Shown here one piece after another: positions 8,543 to 18,234 of a stretch of 64,000 bases of DNA (positions are counted from its first letter, which is position 1; every line of letters starts with the position of its first letter). The stretch lies in the NCBI RefSeq assembly GCF_014651015.1, contig NZ_BMWB01000001.1, forward strand, positions 344,068 to 408,067, in the 5' to 3' direction. A program made the position numbers and the translations under genes. The stretch comes from Streptomyces xantholiticus. GTDB taxonomy: Bacteria > Actinomycetota > Actinomycetes > Streptomycetales > Streptomycetaceae. The notes below the pieces were generated by a model. It saw only the letters and a list, made by a program, of their open reading frames with translations, ran no database searches and was not told where the DNA came from.

Positions 8543-10717
8543 TCACGCGTCGCTGAAGACCTCGCCGCGCTCGGCCTTCTCCACGAGCAGCGCGGGCGGC
8601 TGGAAGCGCTCGCCGTAACGCTCGGCCAGTTGGCGGGCGCGGGCCACGAAGCCGGTCAGGCCGCCCTCGTAGCCGTTGATGTACTGCAGGGCACCGCCGG
8701 TCCAGGCGGGGAATCCGATGCCCATGATGGAGCCGATGTTGGCGTCGGCGACCGACATCAGCACGTTCTCCTCAAGGCAGCGGACGGTGTCCAGGGCCTC
8801 GGAGAAGAGCATTCTCTCCTTCATGTCCTCGAACGGGACATCGGCGTCGGCGCGTGTGAAGTGCTCGCGCACGCCCGGCCACAGGCCGGCGCGATTGCCG
8901 TCCTCGTCGTAGTCGTAGAAGCCCGCGCCGCCGCTGCGCCCGGTGCGGCCGAACTCGTCCACCATGCGGTCGATCACCGTGTCCGAGGGATGGCCGGCCC
9001 AGGTGCCGCCCGCCTCCTCGACCGCCCGCTTCGTCTCGCCCCGGATCTTGCGCGGCAGGGTGAGGGTCAGCTCGTCCATGAGGGAGAGCACCTTGGCCGG
9101 GTAGCCGGCCTGCGCCGCCGCCTGCTCCACGGAGACGGGGTCGACGCCCTCGCCGACCATCGCCACGCCCTCGTTGATGAACTGGCCGATGACCCGGGAG
9201 GTGAAGAAGCCGCGGGAGTCGTTGACGACGATCGGCGTCTTGTTGATCTGCCGGACCAGGTCGAAGGCGCGGGCCAGCGCCGTCTCGCCGGTGCGCTCGC
9301 CCTTGATGATCTCCACCAGCGGCATCTTGTCGACGGGCGAGAAGAAGTGCAGCCCGATGAAGTCGTCCTGCCGCGAGACGCCTTCGGCGAGGACGGTGAT
9401 GGGGAGCGTGGAGGTGTTGGAGCAGAGCAGTGCGTCGGGCTCGACGACGTCCTGGATCTCCTGGAAGACCTTGTGCTTGAGCGCGGTGTCCTCGAAGACG
9501 GCCTCGATCACGGCGTCGCAGCCCGCGAGGTCGGCGGCGTCCGCGGTCGGGGTGATCCTGGCGAGCAGCGCGTCGGCCTTCTCCTGGGTGGTACGGCCCC
9601 GGGTCACGGCCTTGGCGCACAGCTTCTCCGAGTACCCCTTGCCCTTGGCGGCGGCCTCGGCGGTGACGTCCTTGAGGACGACGTCGATCCCTGCGCGGGC
9701 GCAGGAGTAGGCGATGCCGGCGCCCATCATGCCGGCGCCGAGGACGGCGACCTTGCGCACCCGCCGCGGCTCGATGCCCCCCGGTCGGCTGCGGCCGGCG
9801 TTGACCGCCTGCAGGTCGAAGAAGAACGCCTGCATCATGTTCTTGGCGATCGCGCCGGTGACCAACTCGGTGAAGTAACGGGCCTCGATGACCTGCGCGG
9901 TCTCGAAGTCGACCTGCGAGCCCTCGACGGCGGCCGCAAGGATGTTGCGCGGCGCCGGGTAGGGCGCGCCGGCGGTCTGCTTGCGCAGGTTCGCGGGGAA
10001 CGCGGGAAGGTTGGCGGCGAACTTCGGGTTGGACGGGGTGCCGCCGGGGATCTTGTACCCCTTGACGTCCCAGGGCTGCTGCGACTCGGGGTTGGCGTCG
10101 ATGAAGGCGCGGGCCTTCGCGAGCATCTCCTCCTCGGTGGCGGCCACTTCGTGGACCAGGCCGTTCTCCAGCGCTCGCGCCGGGCTGTACTGGGTGCCCT
10201 GGATCAGCACCTTCAGCAGCGCGTCGGCGATGCCCATGAGCCGTACGGTGCGGGTGACGCCGCCGCCGGCCGGGAGCAGTCCGAGGGTGACCTCGGGCAG
10301 GCCGAGCCTGGAGCCGGGTGCGTCGAGCGCGATGCGGTGGTGGCAGGCCAGGGCGATCTCGTAACCGCCGCCGAGGGCCGCGCCGTTGATGGCGGCGACC
10401 ACGGGCTTGCCGATGGTCTCGATACGGCGCAGGGCCCGCTTGATGCCCATGCCCGCCTCGAAGACGAACTCCGCGTCCTCGGGCCCTGCCTGGATCATCT
10501 CCTTGAGGTCGCCGCCCGCGAAGAAGGTCTTCTTGGCGGAGGTGAAGATGATGCCGCGGATGGAGTCCTGCTCGGCCTCCACGCGGTCGGCGATCGCCGC
10601 GATGGAAGCCTTGAAGGCCTGGTTCATGGTGTTGGCGGACTGGTTCGGGTCGTCGAGGACGAGGGTGACGACGCCGGTCTCGTCCTGTTCCCAGCGGATG
10701 GTGGTGGGCTCGCTCAT
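8543..10717 (-). CDS. fadB: Fatty acid oxidation multifunctional protein: enoyl-CoA hydratase / 3-hydroxyacyl-CoA dehydrogenase
   Basis: A 724-residue two-domain beta-oxidation enzyme. The N-terminal 200 residues are a crotonase fold with the oxyanion-hole segments [10 protein letters not shown] and [14 protein letters not shown]. The middle begins with the NAD Rossmann motif [21 protein letters not shown], and the 3-hydroxyacyl-CoA dehydrogenase core has [19 protein letters not shown] and the C-terminal [13 protein letters not shown]. It hydrates trans-2-enoyl-CoA and oxidises the product to 3-ketoacyl-CoA. It is the last gene of the operon, 43 bases after the thiolase. Length and motifs are normal; nothing is missing. 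Confidence 0.93.
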   Translation of the reverse strand: MSEPTTIRWEQDETGVVTLVLDDPNQSANTMNQAFKASIAAIADRVEAEQDSIRGIIFTSAKKTFFAGGDLKEMIQAGPEDAEFVFEAGMGIKRALRRIETIGKPVVAAINGAALGGGYEIALACHHRIALDAPGSRLGLPEVTLGLLPAGGGVTRTVRLMGIADALLKVLIQGTQYSPARALENGLVHEVAATEEEMLAKARAFIDANPESQQPWDVKGYKIPGGTPSNPKFAANLPAFPANLRKQTAGAPYPAPRNILAAAVEGSQVDFETAQVIEARYFTELVTGAIAKNMMQAFFFDLQAVNAGRSRPGGIEPRRVRKVAVLGAGMMGAGIAYSCARAGIDVVLKDVTAEAAAKGKGYSEKLCAKAVTRGRTTQEKADALLARITPTADAADLAGCDAVIEAVFEDTALKHKVFQEIQDVVEPDALLCSNTSTLPITVLAEGVSRQDDFIGLHFFSPVDKMPLVEIIKGERTGETALARAFDLVRQINKTPIVVNDSRGFFTSRVIGQFINEGVAMVGEGVDPVSVEQAAAQAGYPAKVLSLMDELTLTLPRKIRGETKRAVEEAGGTWAGHPSDTVIDRMVDEFGRTGRSGGAGFYDYDEDGNRAGLWPGVREHFTRADADVPFEDMKERMLFSEALDTVRCLEENVLMSVADANIGSIMGIGFPAWTGGALQYINGYEGGLTGFVARARQLAERYGERFQPPALLVEKAERGEVFSDA

Positions 10718-10760
10718 GGTGGTGGCTACTCCGTAAGGCGGAAGCGGAAGAGGACGGGTG

Positions 10761-11975
10761 TCAGAGACGCTCGACGACGGTGGCGACGCCCATGCCGCCG
10801 CCCACGCACAGGGTCGCGAGGCCGTACCGCTTGTCCTGGCGCTCCAGTTCGTCGATGAGGGTGCCGAGGATCATCGCTCCGGTCGCTCCGAGCGGATGGC
10901 CCATGGCGATCGCACCGCCGTTCACGTTGACCTTGTCCAAGGACAGGTCCATGTCCTGGGCGAAGCGCAGGACGACGCCGGCGAAGGCCTCGTTGATCTC
11001 GACGAGGTCGATGTCGTCGATGGTCAGCCCGGCCTTGGCGAGTGCCTTGCGGGTGGCGGGCGCGGGACCGGTGAGCATGATGGTCGGCTCGGAGCCGGAG
11101 ACGGCGGCGGAGACGATCCGGGCACGCGGGGTCAGGCCGTGGCGCTCGCCGACCTCCATGGAGCCGATGGCGACGAGGGCCGCGCCGTCGACGATGCCCG
11201 AGGAGTTGCCCGCGTGGTGGACGTGATCGATCTTCTCGACCCAGTGGTACCTCTGCAGTGCGACGGCGTCGAAGCCGCCGAGGTCGCCGATGCCCGCGAA
11301 CGAGGGCTTGAGTGCGGCGAGGGATTCGGCGGTGGTACCGGGCCGCATGTGCTCGTCGTGGTCGAGGACGACCAGGCCGTTGCGGTCACGGACGGGGACG
11401 ACCGAGCGGTCGAAGCGGCCGTCCTTCCACGCGGCGGCGGCCCGCTCCTGCGACATCGCCGCGTACTCGTCGACGTCACGACGCGACCAGCCGCCGAGGG
11501 TGGCGATCAGGTCGGCGCCGATGCCCTGCGGGACGAAGTTGGTCTCGAAGTTGGTCATCGGGTCGGCGAACCAGGCACCGCCGTCCGAGGCCATCGGCAC
11601 CCGGGACATCGACTCGACACCACCGGCCAGGACCAGGTCCTCCCAGCCGGAACGGACCTTCATGGCGGCCATGTTGACGGCCTCGAGGCCGGAGGCGCAG
11701 AAGCGGTTCTCCTGAACGCCGGCGACGGTGTCGGGCAGCCCGGCCGCGATGGCCGCGATCCGGGCGATGTCGGAACCCTGGTCGCCGACCGGGCCGACGA
11801 CGCCCAGCACGATGTCGTCGATCGCGGCCGGGTCGAGTCCGGGGAAACGGGCCTGGATCTCGTGGATCAGTCCGACGACGAGGTCGATCGGCTTGGTGCC
11901 GTGCAGGGCGCCGTTGGCCTTTCCGCGCCCGCGCGGGGTGCGGATCGCGTCGTACACGTACGCTTCGGTGCTCAC
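10761..11975 (-). CDS. Acetyl-CoA acetyltransferase (thiolase)
   Basis: A 404-residue thiolase that cleaves 3-ketoacyl-CoA with CoA. The nucleophilic cysteine is Cys93 in [11 protein letters not shown]; His360 ([11 protein letters not shown]) and Cys390 (LCVGGGMG) complete the catalytic set. Its gene lies directly upstream of fadB, giving the usual alpha/beta pair of a trifunctional complex, here in beta-alpha order. The spacing of 21 bases to the acyl-CoA dehydrogenase and 43 to fadB indicates one transcript. Degradative rather than biosynthetic function is inferred from the neighbours. Confidence 0.93.
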   Translation of the reverse strand: MSTEAYVYDAIRTPRGRGKANGALHGTKPIDLVVGLIHEIQARFPGLDPAAIDDIVLGVVGPVGDQGSDIARIAAIAAGLPDTVAGVQENRFCASGLEAVNMAAMKVRSGWEDLVLAGGVESMSRVPMASDGGAWFADPMTNFETNFVPQGIGADLIATLGGWSRRDVDEYAAMSQERAAAAWKDGRFDRSVVPVRDRNGLVVLDHDEHMRPGTTAESLAALKPSFAGIGDLGGFDAVALQRYHWVEKIDHVHHAGNSSGIVDGAALVAIGSMEVGERHGLTPRARIVSAAVSGSEPTIMLTGPAPATRKALAKAGLTIDDIDLVEINEAFAGVVLRFAQDMDLSLDKVNVNGGAIAMGHPLGATGAMILGTLIDELERQDKRYGLATLCVGGGMGVATVVERL

Positions 11976-11996
11976 CTTGTCAGCCTTTCGGGAGGG

Positions 11997-13139
11997 TTAG
12001 CCCAGCAGGGAACGACCGATGATCTCCTTCATGATCTCGGTCGTGCCGCCGTAGATGGTCTGGATGCGTCCGTCGGTGAATGCCCGGGCGACGCGGTACT
12101 CGTTCATGTAGCCGTACCCGCCGTGCAGCTGGAGGCAGCGGTCGGCGGCGCGTTTCTGCAACTCGGTGGCCCACCACTTGGCCATCGAGGCATGGACGGC
12201 GTCCAGTTCGCCCGTCGTGTGGTCCTCGATGCAGCGGTCGAGGAAGGCGCGGGTGACAGCGCACTCGGTGGCCAGTTCGGCGATCTCGAAGCGGATGTGC
12301 TGGAGCTTCGCGAGCGGCCGGCCGAACGCCTCGCGCTCCTTGACGTACTCGGTGGTGATCTCCAGCAGGTGCTCTGCGGCGGCGATCCCGGCGATGGCTA
12401 TCGCCATCCGCTCCTGAGCCAGATTGGTCATCAGATGGACGAAGGCGCCGTTGAGCTCACCGAGCAGGTTGTCCTTCGGGACGCGGACGTCGTTGAAGAA
12501 CAACTCGGCGGTGTCCTGGGACTTCTGGCCGATCTTGTCGAGGTTGCGACCCCGCTCGAAGCCCTCCATGCCGCGCTCGACGACCAGCAACGACAGCCCG
12601 TGCGCGCCGCCCTCCGGCGTCGTCTTCGCGACGACGACCACCAGGTCGGCGAGGATGCCGTTGGAGATGAACGTCTTGGATCCGTTGAGCACCCAGTGGT
12701 CGCCGCGGTCCTCGGCAGTGGTGCGGATGCCCTGGAGGTCGGAGCCTGCGCCCGGCTCGGTCATCGCGATGGCGGTGATGGTCTCGCCGCTGCAGAAACC
12801 GGGCAGCCAGCGCCGCTTCTGCTCGTCCGTGGCGAGCGAGGTCAGGTAGGGGCCGATGATGTCGTTGTGCAGACCGACGGCGAGGCCCGGCGCGCCCGCC
12901 CGGGTGAACTCCTCGTGCAGCACGACCGCGTACCTGAAGTCGTCGTTGCCGCCGCCCCCGTACTCCTCCGGGACGGCGAGGCCGAGCAGCCCCTGGCGGC
13001 CCGCCGCCAGCCAGGCCTCGCGGCTGACGATGCCGTCCTTCTCCCACTGCTCGTAGTGCGGCTGCACCTCCTTGGTGAGAAAGGTGCGGACGGTCTCACG
13101 GAACGCCTCGTGCTCCGCGGTGAAGATCCGGCGCTTCAA
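11997..13139 (-). CDS. Acyl-CoA dehydrogenase
   Basis: A 380-residue FAD acyl-CoA dehydrogenase making trans-2-enoyl-CoA. Recognisable parts are AMTEPGAGSDLQGI, WVLNGSKTFISNG, QLHGGYGYMNEY and TIYGGTTEIMKEII. The last motif carries Gly where short- and medium-chain enzymes have catalytic Glu, the arrangement of the long-chain/isovaleryl group, in which the base sits on another helix. The start is a TTG at 13139, chosen because GGAGGA lies just upstream and the TTGA overlaps the racemase stop, giving translational coupling. Branched or long-chain substrates would fit both the motif and the racemase next door. Confidence 0.92.
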   Translation of the reverse strand: MKRRIFTAEHEAFRETVRTFLTKEVQPHYEQWEKDGIVSREAWLAAGRQGLLGLAVPEEYGGGGNDDFRYAVVLHEEFTRAGAPGLAVGLHNDIIGPYLTSLATDEQKRRWLPGFCSGETITAIAMTEPGAGSDLQGIRTTAEDRGDHWVLNGSKTFISNGILADLVVVVAKTTPEGGAHGLSLLVVERGMEGFERGRNLDKIGQKSQDTAELFFNDVRVPKDNLLGELNGAFVHLMTNLAQERMAIAIAGIAAAEHLLEITTEYVKEREAFGRPLAKLQHIRFEIAELATECAVTRAFLDRCIEDHTTGELDAVHASMAKWWATELQKRAADRCLQLHGGYGYMNEYRVARAFTDGRIQTIYGGTTEIMKEIIGRSLLG

Positions 13140-14269
13140 CGGTCCTCCTCGGAAACGGTCAGGTCCAGGCCCCAGTCACGGGCGACCTCCGCGGTGTCCG
13201 CGCCAGGCATGGCGGGCCCCCGGGTCACCGCCCCCGGGGTGGCGGAGAAACGGGGCGCCGGTGCGGGCTGGGTGATACCGCCGTGGTCGACGAAGGTCCC
13301 GCGGGCCGCGAGATGCGGGTGGGCGGGGGCCTCGCGCAGCGACAGCACGGGCGCCACGCAGGCGTCGGAGTCCTCGAAGACGGCGGTCCACTCGGCGCGC
13401 GTGCGGGTCCTGAACCGGTCGGCGACCGCCTGGCGCAGCTCACCCCAGCGGGCGAAGTCCTTACGGGCGGGAACCTCGTCCTTGATGCCGAGCAGCTCGA
13501 CGAACCGGTCGTAGAACTGCTGCTCCAGCGCGCCGACCGCCATGTAGCGGCCGTCGGAGGTCTCGTAGTTGCCGTAGAAGGGGCAGCCGCCGTCGAGGAG
13601 GTTGGTGCCGCGCCGGTCCTGCCAGCCGCCGGCCGCCATCATGCCGTGGATCATCGTGGCGAGGTGCGCGGCGCCGTCCACGATGGCCGCGTCGACGACC
13701 TGGCCGGCGCCGCCCTCCGAGCGGGCGTGCTGCAGGGCCGCGAGCACGCCGATGACCAGGTAGAGCGATCCCCCCGCGTAGTCGCCGACGAGGTTGGCGG
13801 GGACGGCGGGCGGTTCGTCGGCCTTGCCGATCATGGAGAGGGTGCCGCTCAGGGCGATGTACGCGATGTCATGGCCGGCCCGCTCGGCCAGCGGCCCCTG
13901 CTGGCCCCAGCCGGTCATCCGCCCGTAGACCAGGCGCGGGTTGCGGGCGAGGCACTCGTCGGGGCCGACGCCGAGGCGCTCCGCGACGCCGGGCCGGTAT
14001 CCCTCGATGAGCACGTCCGCGCGCTCGACGAGGTCGAGGACCCGGCCGGCGCCGTCCTTCGCCTTCAGGTCGATCAGGACCGAGCGCTTGTTGCGGTTGG
14101 TGAGGTCGTACGCCGGGTCGATGGCGAGCCCGGCGCCGCCCGGGCGGTCGACCCGTACGACGTCGGCCCCGAGGTCCCCGAGCAGCATCGCGGCGAACGG
14201 GCCGGGCCCGATGCCGGCCAGCTCCACCACGCGGACCCCGGCCAGCGGGCCGTTCCCTGACGCTGTCAT
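13136..14269 (-). CDS. CaiB/BaiF family protein, probable alpha-methylacyl-CoA racemase
   Basis: A 377-residue family III CoA-transferase-fold protein. The signature of alpha-methylacyl-CoA racemases is present: His133 in AGHDIAYIALSG and Asp163 in ANLVGDYAGGSLY correspond to the catalytic His/Asp pair of the mycobacterial enzyme. I therefore favour racemisation of 2-methylacyl-CoAs over CoA transfer. It is the first gene of the operon and overlaps the acyl-CoA dehydrogenase by four bases. With the dehydrogenase, thiolase and FadB it forms a complete route for methyl-branched fatty acids. The promoter and palindrome at 14288-14317 lie directly upstream. Confidence 0.88.
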   Translation of the reverse strand: MTASGNGPLAGVRVVELAGIGPGPFAAMLLGDLGADVVRVDRPGGAGLAIDPAYDLTNRNKRSVLIDLKAKDGAGRVLDLVERADVLIEGYRPGVAERLGVGPDECLARNPRLVYGRMTGWGQQGPLAERAGHDIAYIALSGTLSMIGKADEPPAVPANLVGDYAGGSLYLVIGVLAALQHARSEGGAGQVVDAAIVDGAAHLATMIHGMMAAGGWQDRRGTNLLDGGCPFYGNYETSDGRYMAVGALEQQFYDRFVELLGIKDEVPARKDFARWGELRQAVADRFRTRTRAEWTAVFEDSDACVAPVLSLREAPAHPHLAARGTFVDHGGITQPAPAPRFSATPGAVTRGPAMPGADTAEVARDWGLDLTVSEEDR

Positions 14270-14287
14270 CCAGCCCCCAGCACTTTG

Positions 14288-14317
14288 ACACTAATGATGT
14301 AACACCAGTGATGATAA
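14288..14317 (-). promoter_or_regulatory. Promoter with embedded 22-bp palindrome for the beta-oxidation operon
   Basis: On the minus strand TTATCA (14317-14312) and TAGTGT (14293-14288) are 18 bases apart. An imperfect palindrome, CACTnnTG-N6-CAnnAGTG (14310-14289), fills the spacer and overlaps the -10, the position of a repressor site. The regulator is unknown; the MerR protein at 7468 is a candidate. Confidence 0.5.
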
Positions 14318-14540
14318 GAACGCGTTCCAGCCCGCACAAGGGTTTCGGCCGAGCAAGCGCTTAGAGGTGTGGGACACGCCGCGGCCCGACCGGATCACCT
14401 GTCCGGCCCCCAGGTTGATCACCGATGGGAAACGCATCTTCTGCCCGGCCGGCTCGCGCGCTAGCCTCAGCCACCGACATCGGCGTGGGGCAGGGGCCGC
14501 CGGCCCTGATCCGCCGGACGGCCTGACGGCGGAGGAGCCA

Positions 14541-15740
14541 GTGAACAGCCAGAACGGGACGGATCGCGCACAGCGCCCGTACGACATCGTCCTTTTCGGG
14601 GCGACCGGATTCGTCGGCGCGCTGACCGCCGAATACCTCGCGCGGCACGCGCCACAGGGCTGCCGGTGGGCCCTCGCCGGACGCAGCCTCGACAAACTCG
14701 AACATCTGAGGGAGCAACTGGCGGTCATAGACCCCGCGTGCGCCGCCCTGCCCCTCGTCGAAGCAGACGCCTCCGACGCCGGGTCGCTGCGGGAGCTCGC
14801 CGAGTCCACGCGAGTCGTGGCAACGACGGTCGGCCCGTACGTCTGGTACGGCGAAGGCCTGGTCGCGGCCTGCGCCGACGCCGGTACGGACTACGTCGAC
14901 CTGACGGGCGAGCCCGAGTTCGTGGACCTGATGTACGTACGGCACGACGCGCGCGCCCGCGAGACGGGGGCACGGCTCGTGCACGCCTGCGGGTTCGACT
15001 CCGCGCCCCACGACCTCGGCGTGTACTTCACGGTCCGGCAACTGCCCGAGGGCGTACCGCTCACCGTCGACGGATTCGTCCGCTCCAACGCGATGTTCTC
15101 CGGCGGGACACTGGCCTCCGCGCTCAACGCGATGGGCCGCCCGCGGGAGTCGCTGCGCGCCGCGCGGGAACGCCGCCTGCACGAACCGCGCCTCGTCGGC
15201 CGCCGGGCCAGGGCACCGCTCGGCGGGCCGCACTTCAGCCGGGAGACCGGGACGTGGGCACTGCCCCTGCCCACGATCGACCCGCAGATCGTGGCCCGCT
15301 CGGCCCGCGCGCTCGAGCGCTACGGCCCCGACTTCCGCTACCGCCACTACGCCGGGGTCAAGACCCTCCCGATGGCCCTCGCCGGCCCGGCGGCCCTCGG
15401 CGCGGGCTTCGCCCTCGCCCAGGTCCCGGCTGCCCGGCAGTGGCTGATGCACCGTTACGCCCCTGGCGACGGCCCGAGCGCGAAGCGCCGCGCCGAAAGC
15501 TGGTTCTCGGTCCGCTTCGTCGGCGAGGGCGGCGGACGCCGCGTCCTCACCGAGGTGACGGGCGGCGACCCGGGCTACGACGAGACGGCGAAGATCCTCG
15601 CGGAGTCGGCGATGTGCCTGGTGGCCGACGCGCTGCCGAAGACTTCCGGCCAGGTGACGCCGGTGGTGGCGATGGGCGACGCGTTGCTGACTCGGCTGGA
15701 GGGGGCGGGGATCCGGTTCCGGGTGGCGCACACGCGGTAG
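14541..15740 (+). CDS. Saccharopine dehydrogenase-like trans-acting enoyl reductase family protein
   Basis: A 399-residue NAD(P)-binding protein of the saccharopine dehydrogenase-like family, which includes the mycobacterial trans-acting enoyl reductase for phthiocerol-type lipids. The N-terminal Rossmann motif is YDIVLFGATGFVGALTAEYLA, followed by the typical VVATTVGPYVWYGEGLVAAC and GTDYVDLTGEPEF segments and HACGFDSAPHDLG. The GTG at 14541 follows GGAGGAG. A hydrophobic stretch near residue 285 (LAGPAALGAGFALA) could contact membranes or lipid. Its place beside the fatty acid operon suggests lipid metabolism, but in actinomycetes such proteins are widespread and mostly uncharacterised. Confidence 0.82.
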   Translation: MNSQNGTDRAQRPYDIVLFGATGFVGALTAEYLARHAPQGCRWALAGRSLDKLEHLREQLAVIDPACAALPLVEADASDAGSLRELAESTRVVATTVGPYVWYGEGLVAACADAGTDYVDLTGEPEFVDLMYVRHDARARETGARLVHACGFDSAPHDLGVYFTVRQLPEGVPLTVDGFVRSNAMFSGGTLASALNAMGRPRESLRAARERRLHEPRLVGRRARAPLGGPHFSRETGTWALPLPTIDPQIVARSARALERYGPDFRYRHYAGVKTLPMALAGPAALGAGFALAQVPAARQWLMHRYAPGDGPSAKRRAESWFSVRFVGEGGGRRVLTEVTGGDPGYDETAKILAESAMCLVADALPKTSGQVTPVVAMGDALLTRLEGAGIRFRVAHTR

Positions 15741-16206
15741 GGGTGGGGCCCGGGGCGGCCGCTGGGCGGGGCATGTGCCCCACCCCGCCCTCCCCCTACG
15801 GCCTGGCGGCCGTGGGTGGTACCCCCGTCCCGAAGCGGGCTCCGCCCGGACCCGTGTACCGCGCCCCGCACGGCGCGCGGCGACCTGGGGGCTCCACCCC
15901 CGGGCCTCGAAGGCCAGCGAGGCTCCCGTTGCCCGCAGGCCGCGGCACCTTCCCGCCCGCGGGGCCGCGGGCGAAGCCCCGTGGCGAACGCCGAAGGGCG
16001 CCCGAGGCCGGACGGAACCCGACCGGGTTCCGACGAGCCCGGTACCCCCCAAGGGCGGGGAGCGGAGCCGGGGCGGCCCGGGCAGCGCCTGGAGGGCGTA
16101 CGGAGCCCCGTACCAGGGCGAGGGTCGGGACGGAGTCCCGCCGCAACGCCCGAGAGCGCGCGGGGACCAGGGCTGTCCCCGTTTCGGGAATCCGCGCAGC
16201 GGCCCG
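15741..16206. repeat. GC-rich intergenic repeat region, no gene
   Basis: 466 bases without a convincing gene. The sequence is extremely GC-rich and built from short inverted and direct blocks such as CCCTACGGCCTGGCGGC, CCCGGACCCGTGTACCGCGC and GGGGGCTCC. The same blocks recur in order or shuffled at 48760-48910 and partly at 38420-38500, so this is a dispersed Streptomyces intergenic repeat family. All reading frames are open here only because of base composition. Confidence 0.7.
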
Positions 16207-16905
16207 TCAGGACCCGCCCGAGACCTCACGCAGTGCCCGCCTGCACAGTGCATCCGCGCGCCTCGTCGATTCGGGTATGCGGAAGTCCCGCGCCAGATGC
16301 AGCGCATGCGCGCACGCCGATTCCAGGGTCACCCGGTGTCCCGCCGAGACGAAGACCGGCTTCACGCCGTGCTGGGTACGCAGCGCCCTGCCGACCTCCT
16401 CCCCGTCGTCCGCCACGAGCGCCGCGAAGTCGCCGCGGGACCCGCCCGGTTCGGCGTGGGTGAAGACGAACGGGTTCTTGGCGACGCCGAGCACCGGCAA
16501 CCCGGTCAGGACCCCCAGGTGGCTGGCGAGCCCGAACCTCCGGGGATGCGCCCGGCCGTAGCCGTCGCAGACGACCAGGCCGGGGTCGGACGTGAGGGAG
16601 GCGAGCGCGGCCAGCACCGTCGGGAGCTCGCGGAAGGCGAGGAGCCCGGGTACGTACGGGAAGGTGACCCGGCCGATCGCGGTGGCCTCTTCCACCACGG
16701 TCAGCGTCGCCGCGTCCAGCACGACCGCCGCTGCGGCGACGACGTCGCGCTCGTCGTCGTACGCGACGTCGACACCGGTCACCGTACCGGTGCCGACCGG
16801 CGGGCCCGGCTCGTCCAGGACGACGCGCGTGCGCAGTTCGTCCTGGACCGACAGGGCCTCTGCTTCGTTCACCGGCCAGCCGGCGGGCGCTTCGACGATC
16901 TTCAT
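16207..16905 (-). CDS. nfi: Endonuclease V (deoxyinosine 3'-endonuclease)
   Basis: Endonuclease V, 232 residues, cuts one phosphodiester bond 3' of deoxyinosine in DNA (or inosine in RNA). Family motifs are complete: TGVDVAYDD with a metal Asp, PYVPGLLAFRELP with the catalytic Glu, VCDGYGRAHPRRFGLASHLGV, LGVAKNPF and VSAGHRVTLESA. The ATG at 16905 places the first motif at the normal distance; an earlier in-frame ATG at 16962 would add a Pro/Arg-rich extension. It follows the hypothetical gene ending at 16962 with 56 bases between, so co-transcription is possible. Confidence 0.93.
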   Translation of the reverse strand: MKIVEAPAGWPVNEAEALSVQDELRTRVVLDEPGPPVGTGTVTGVDVAYDDERDVVAAAAVVLDAATLTVVEEATAIGRVTFPYVPGLLAFRELPTVLAALASLTSDPGLVVCDGYGRAHPRRFGLASHLGVLTGLPVLGVAKNPFVFTHAEPGGSRGDFAALVADDGEEVGRALRTQHGVKPVFVSAGHRVTLESACAHALHLARDFRIPESTRRADALCRRALREVSGGS

Positions 16906-16961
16906 GGTGCCGCCCACCCTAGGGCCTCCAGTTCTGCTCCGCGGAAGTCCGGGGAGGGGCA

Positions 16962-17513
16962 TCAGCCGGTGAGGGCGGTGAAGAAGTCGGAGACGGCACC
17001 GGGGCGTCCGGGCTTCAGGAGCTTCTCGAAAATTATCAGGACCAGTTCGTCGGTCTCGTCCAGGACACAGTGGTCGTCGCGGCTGACGCTTTGCGAGCCG
17101 CGTCCGACGAATGACGCGATCCGGGTGCCGTCCCGCATCGCGTCGGCGCGCTGTCCCCCGGTGTGAAGGAACTCGTAGCGCCGGCCGTGGACAAGGGCAT
17201 GACCGGTTTTCTCCCGACGGCGGTGACCGTGGCCCCGGCCGTCGCTGACGAAGGCCTGCTCGTCGTGCGGATGCAGCGTCACCGGGGTGGGTTCACGGCC
17301 AGGCAGAGACGGCCCGCCGCTCTCGAACGCTCGGCTCGTGACCGCGTTCTGCCGTTCGGCGAACCGGCCCGTGAAGTGCTGCACGGGCTTCGTGGCCACG
17401 GACGCGCGGACTCGGCCGCTGGGGTCGATCACGTCCACGCGGGTGCGCGAGTCGTCGGCCTCGATACGCCAACCGCCACGGGTCGGCCGACGCCAGAGGG
17501 GGATGTCCGTCAT
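16962..17513 (-). CDS. Hypothetical protein
   Basis: A 183-residue soluble protein I do not recognise. It opens with MTDIPLWRRPTRGGWRIEADD and has a basic, Arg/Gly-rich middle, ending in a more ordered segment with aromatic and aliphatic strands (ELVLIIFEKLLKPGRPG). The overall pattern, short strands with charged turns, recalls LURP/scramblase-like folds, but this is a weak impression. The gene uses rare ATA and ATT codons near its 3' end, unusual for this genome. It starts 12 bases after the small secreted-peptide gene, so the two probably form one transcript. Confidence 0.6.
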   Translation of the reverse strand: MTDIPLWRRPTRGGWRIEADDSRTRVDVIDPSGRVRASVATKPVQHFTGRFAERQNAVTSRAFESGGPSLPGREPTPVTLHPHDEQAFVSDGRGHGHRRREKTGHALVHGRRYEFLHTGGQRADAMRDGTRIASFVGRGSQSVSRDDHCVLDETDELVLIIFEKLLKPGRPGAVSDFFTALTG

Positions 17514-17525
17514 GGTCGCAGCCTC

Positions 17526-17672
17526 TCAGACGGCCGGAATTCGCAGGCCACGAGGCTGCTCCGGGACTCGACCCACCGTCGCCGAGGCGGCCTGGGCGGT
17601 GAACGGCGTAACGGCCAGGACGGCGCCCGCACCGGCGGCTGCCGGCACGGCTTTCACGAGTCGGTGCGACAT
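17526..17672 (-). CDS. Small secreted peptide (48 residues)
   Basis: A short reading frame encoding MSHRLVKAVPAAAG followed by a hydrophobic Ala/Val core, an AQA-A type signal peptidase site near residue 28, and a 20-residue mature end (ATVGRVPEQPRGLRIPAV). AAGAAGAGG lies just upstream of the ATG, and the downstream hypothetical gene begins 12 bases after its stop. The basic start, hydrophobic core, cleavage site and ribosome site together make it more credible than chance. The mature peptide has no cysteines, so it is not a disulfide toxin; a signalling or structural peptide is possible. Confidence 0.5.
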   Translation of the reverse strand: MSHRLVKAVPAAAGAGAVLAVTPFTAQAASATVGRVPEQPRGLRIPAV

Positions 17673-17891
17673 GAACCTCTTCTTACGTGGATCTCTTGCT
17701 GATCACACGGCGTCTTCTCCTGCACGGCCGCCCAGTGCCCTGTCGGTGTGTGCGGCGGCCCGTCCGGTCGTGGCCCCGGCCCGGCGCCCTCACGGACGCG
17801 GCCGCCCGCCGGGGCGGTTCCCGCAGAGCCCGGACCAGCGGTGCGGACGGCGAAACCGGATCGGTAGTAGCCGCCCGGTAGCCTGGCGATC

Positions 17892-18191
17892 ATGTTTGTG
17901 ATGGAACTGACCTACACGGCGCCGATCGAGCACGTCGAACCGCTTCTGGAAGACCATGTGGCATGGCTGGACGCGCTTTACGAGGAGGGCGTCTTCATCG
18001 CGTCGGGCCGCAAGAAGCCGCGCGACGGCGGGATCATTCTCGCCGCCGGGGACGACCGCGCACGGATCGAGAAGATCGCGTCGACCGACCCCTTCGTGGC
18101 CGGCGAGGTGTGTACATACCGGATCACCGAGTTCATCGCGACCAAGACCGCCCCTGAGCTGGCGCCCTACCGCCAACAGCTGCCTTCCTGA
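17892..18191 (+). CDS. YciI-like protein
   Basis: A 99-residue protein of the YciI/YCII family (dimeric alpha-beta barrel). The family elements HVEPLLEDHVAWLDALYEEGVFIASGRKKP with the conserved His and the segment KIASTDPFVAGEV ending in ITEF are visible. Members bind small ligands and act as oxygen-independent lyases or accessory subunits; the exact role here cannot be read. ATG at 17892 or an in-frame ATG at 17901 are both possible. Monocistronic between divergent and convergent neighbours. Confidence 0.85.
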   Translation: MFVMELTYTAPIEHVEPLLEDHVAWLDALYEEGVFIASGRKKPRDGGIILAAGDDRARIEKIASTDPFVAGEVCTYRITEFIATKTAPELAPYRQQLPS

Positions 18192-18234
18192 CGGCCTGTC
18201 GGCTGCTGCCTGACGGCCTGTGGGTCACGGCCCG

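Noticed and set aside
8630..13514. Very long open frames on the plus strand across the fadB, thiolase and acyl-CoA dehydrogenase genes
   Set aside because: They run antisense to clear enzymes and contain only Gly/Arg/Val-rich sequence with no family motif. High GC leaves the opposite strand open.
14361..16307. Minus-strand frame of about 648 codons across the saccharopine-type gene
   Set aside because: Overlaps a gene with Rossmann and family motifs on the plus strand and continues into intergenic repeats; low-complexity sequence.
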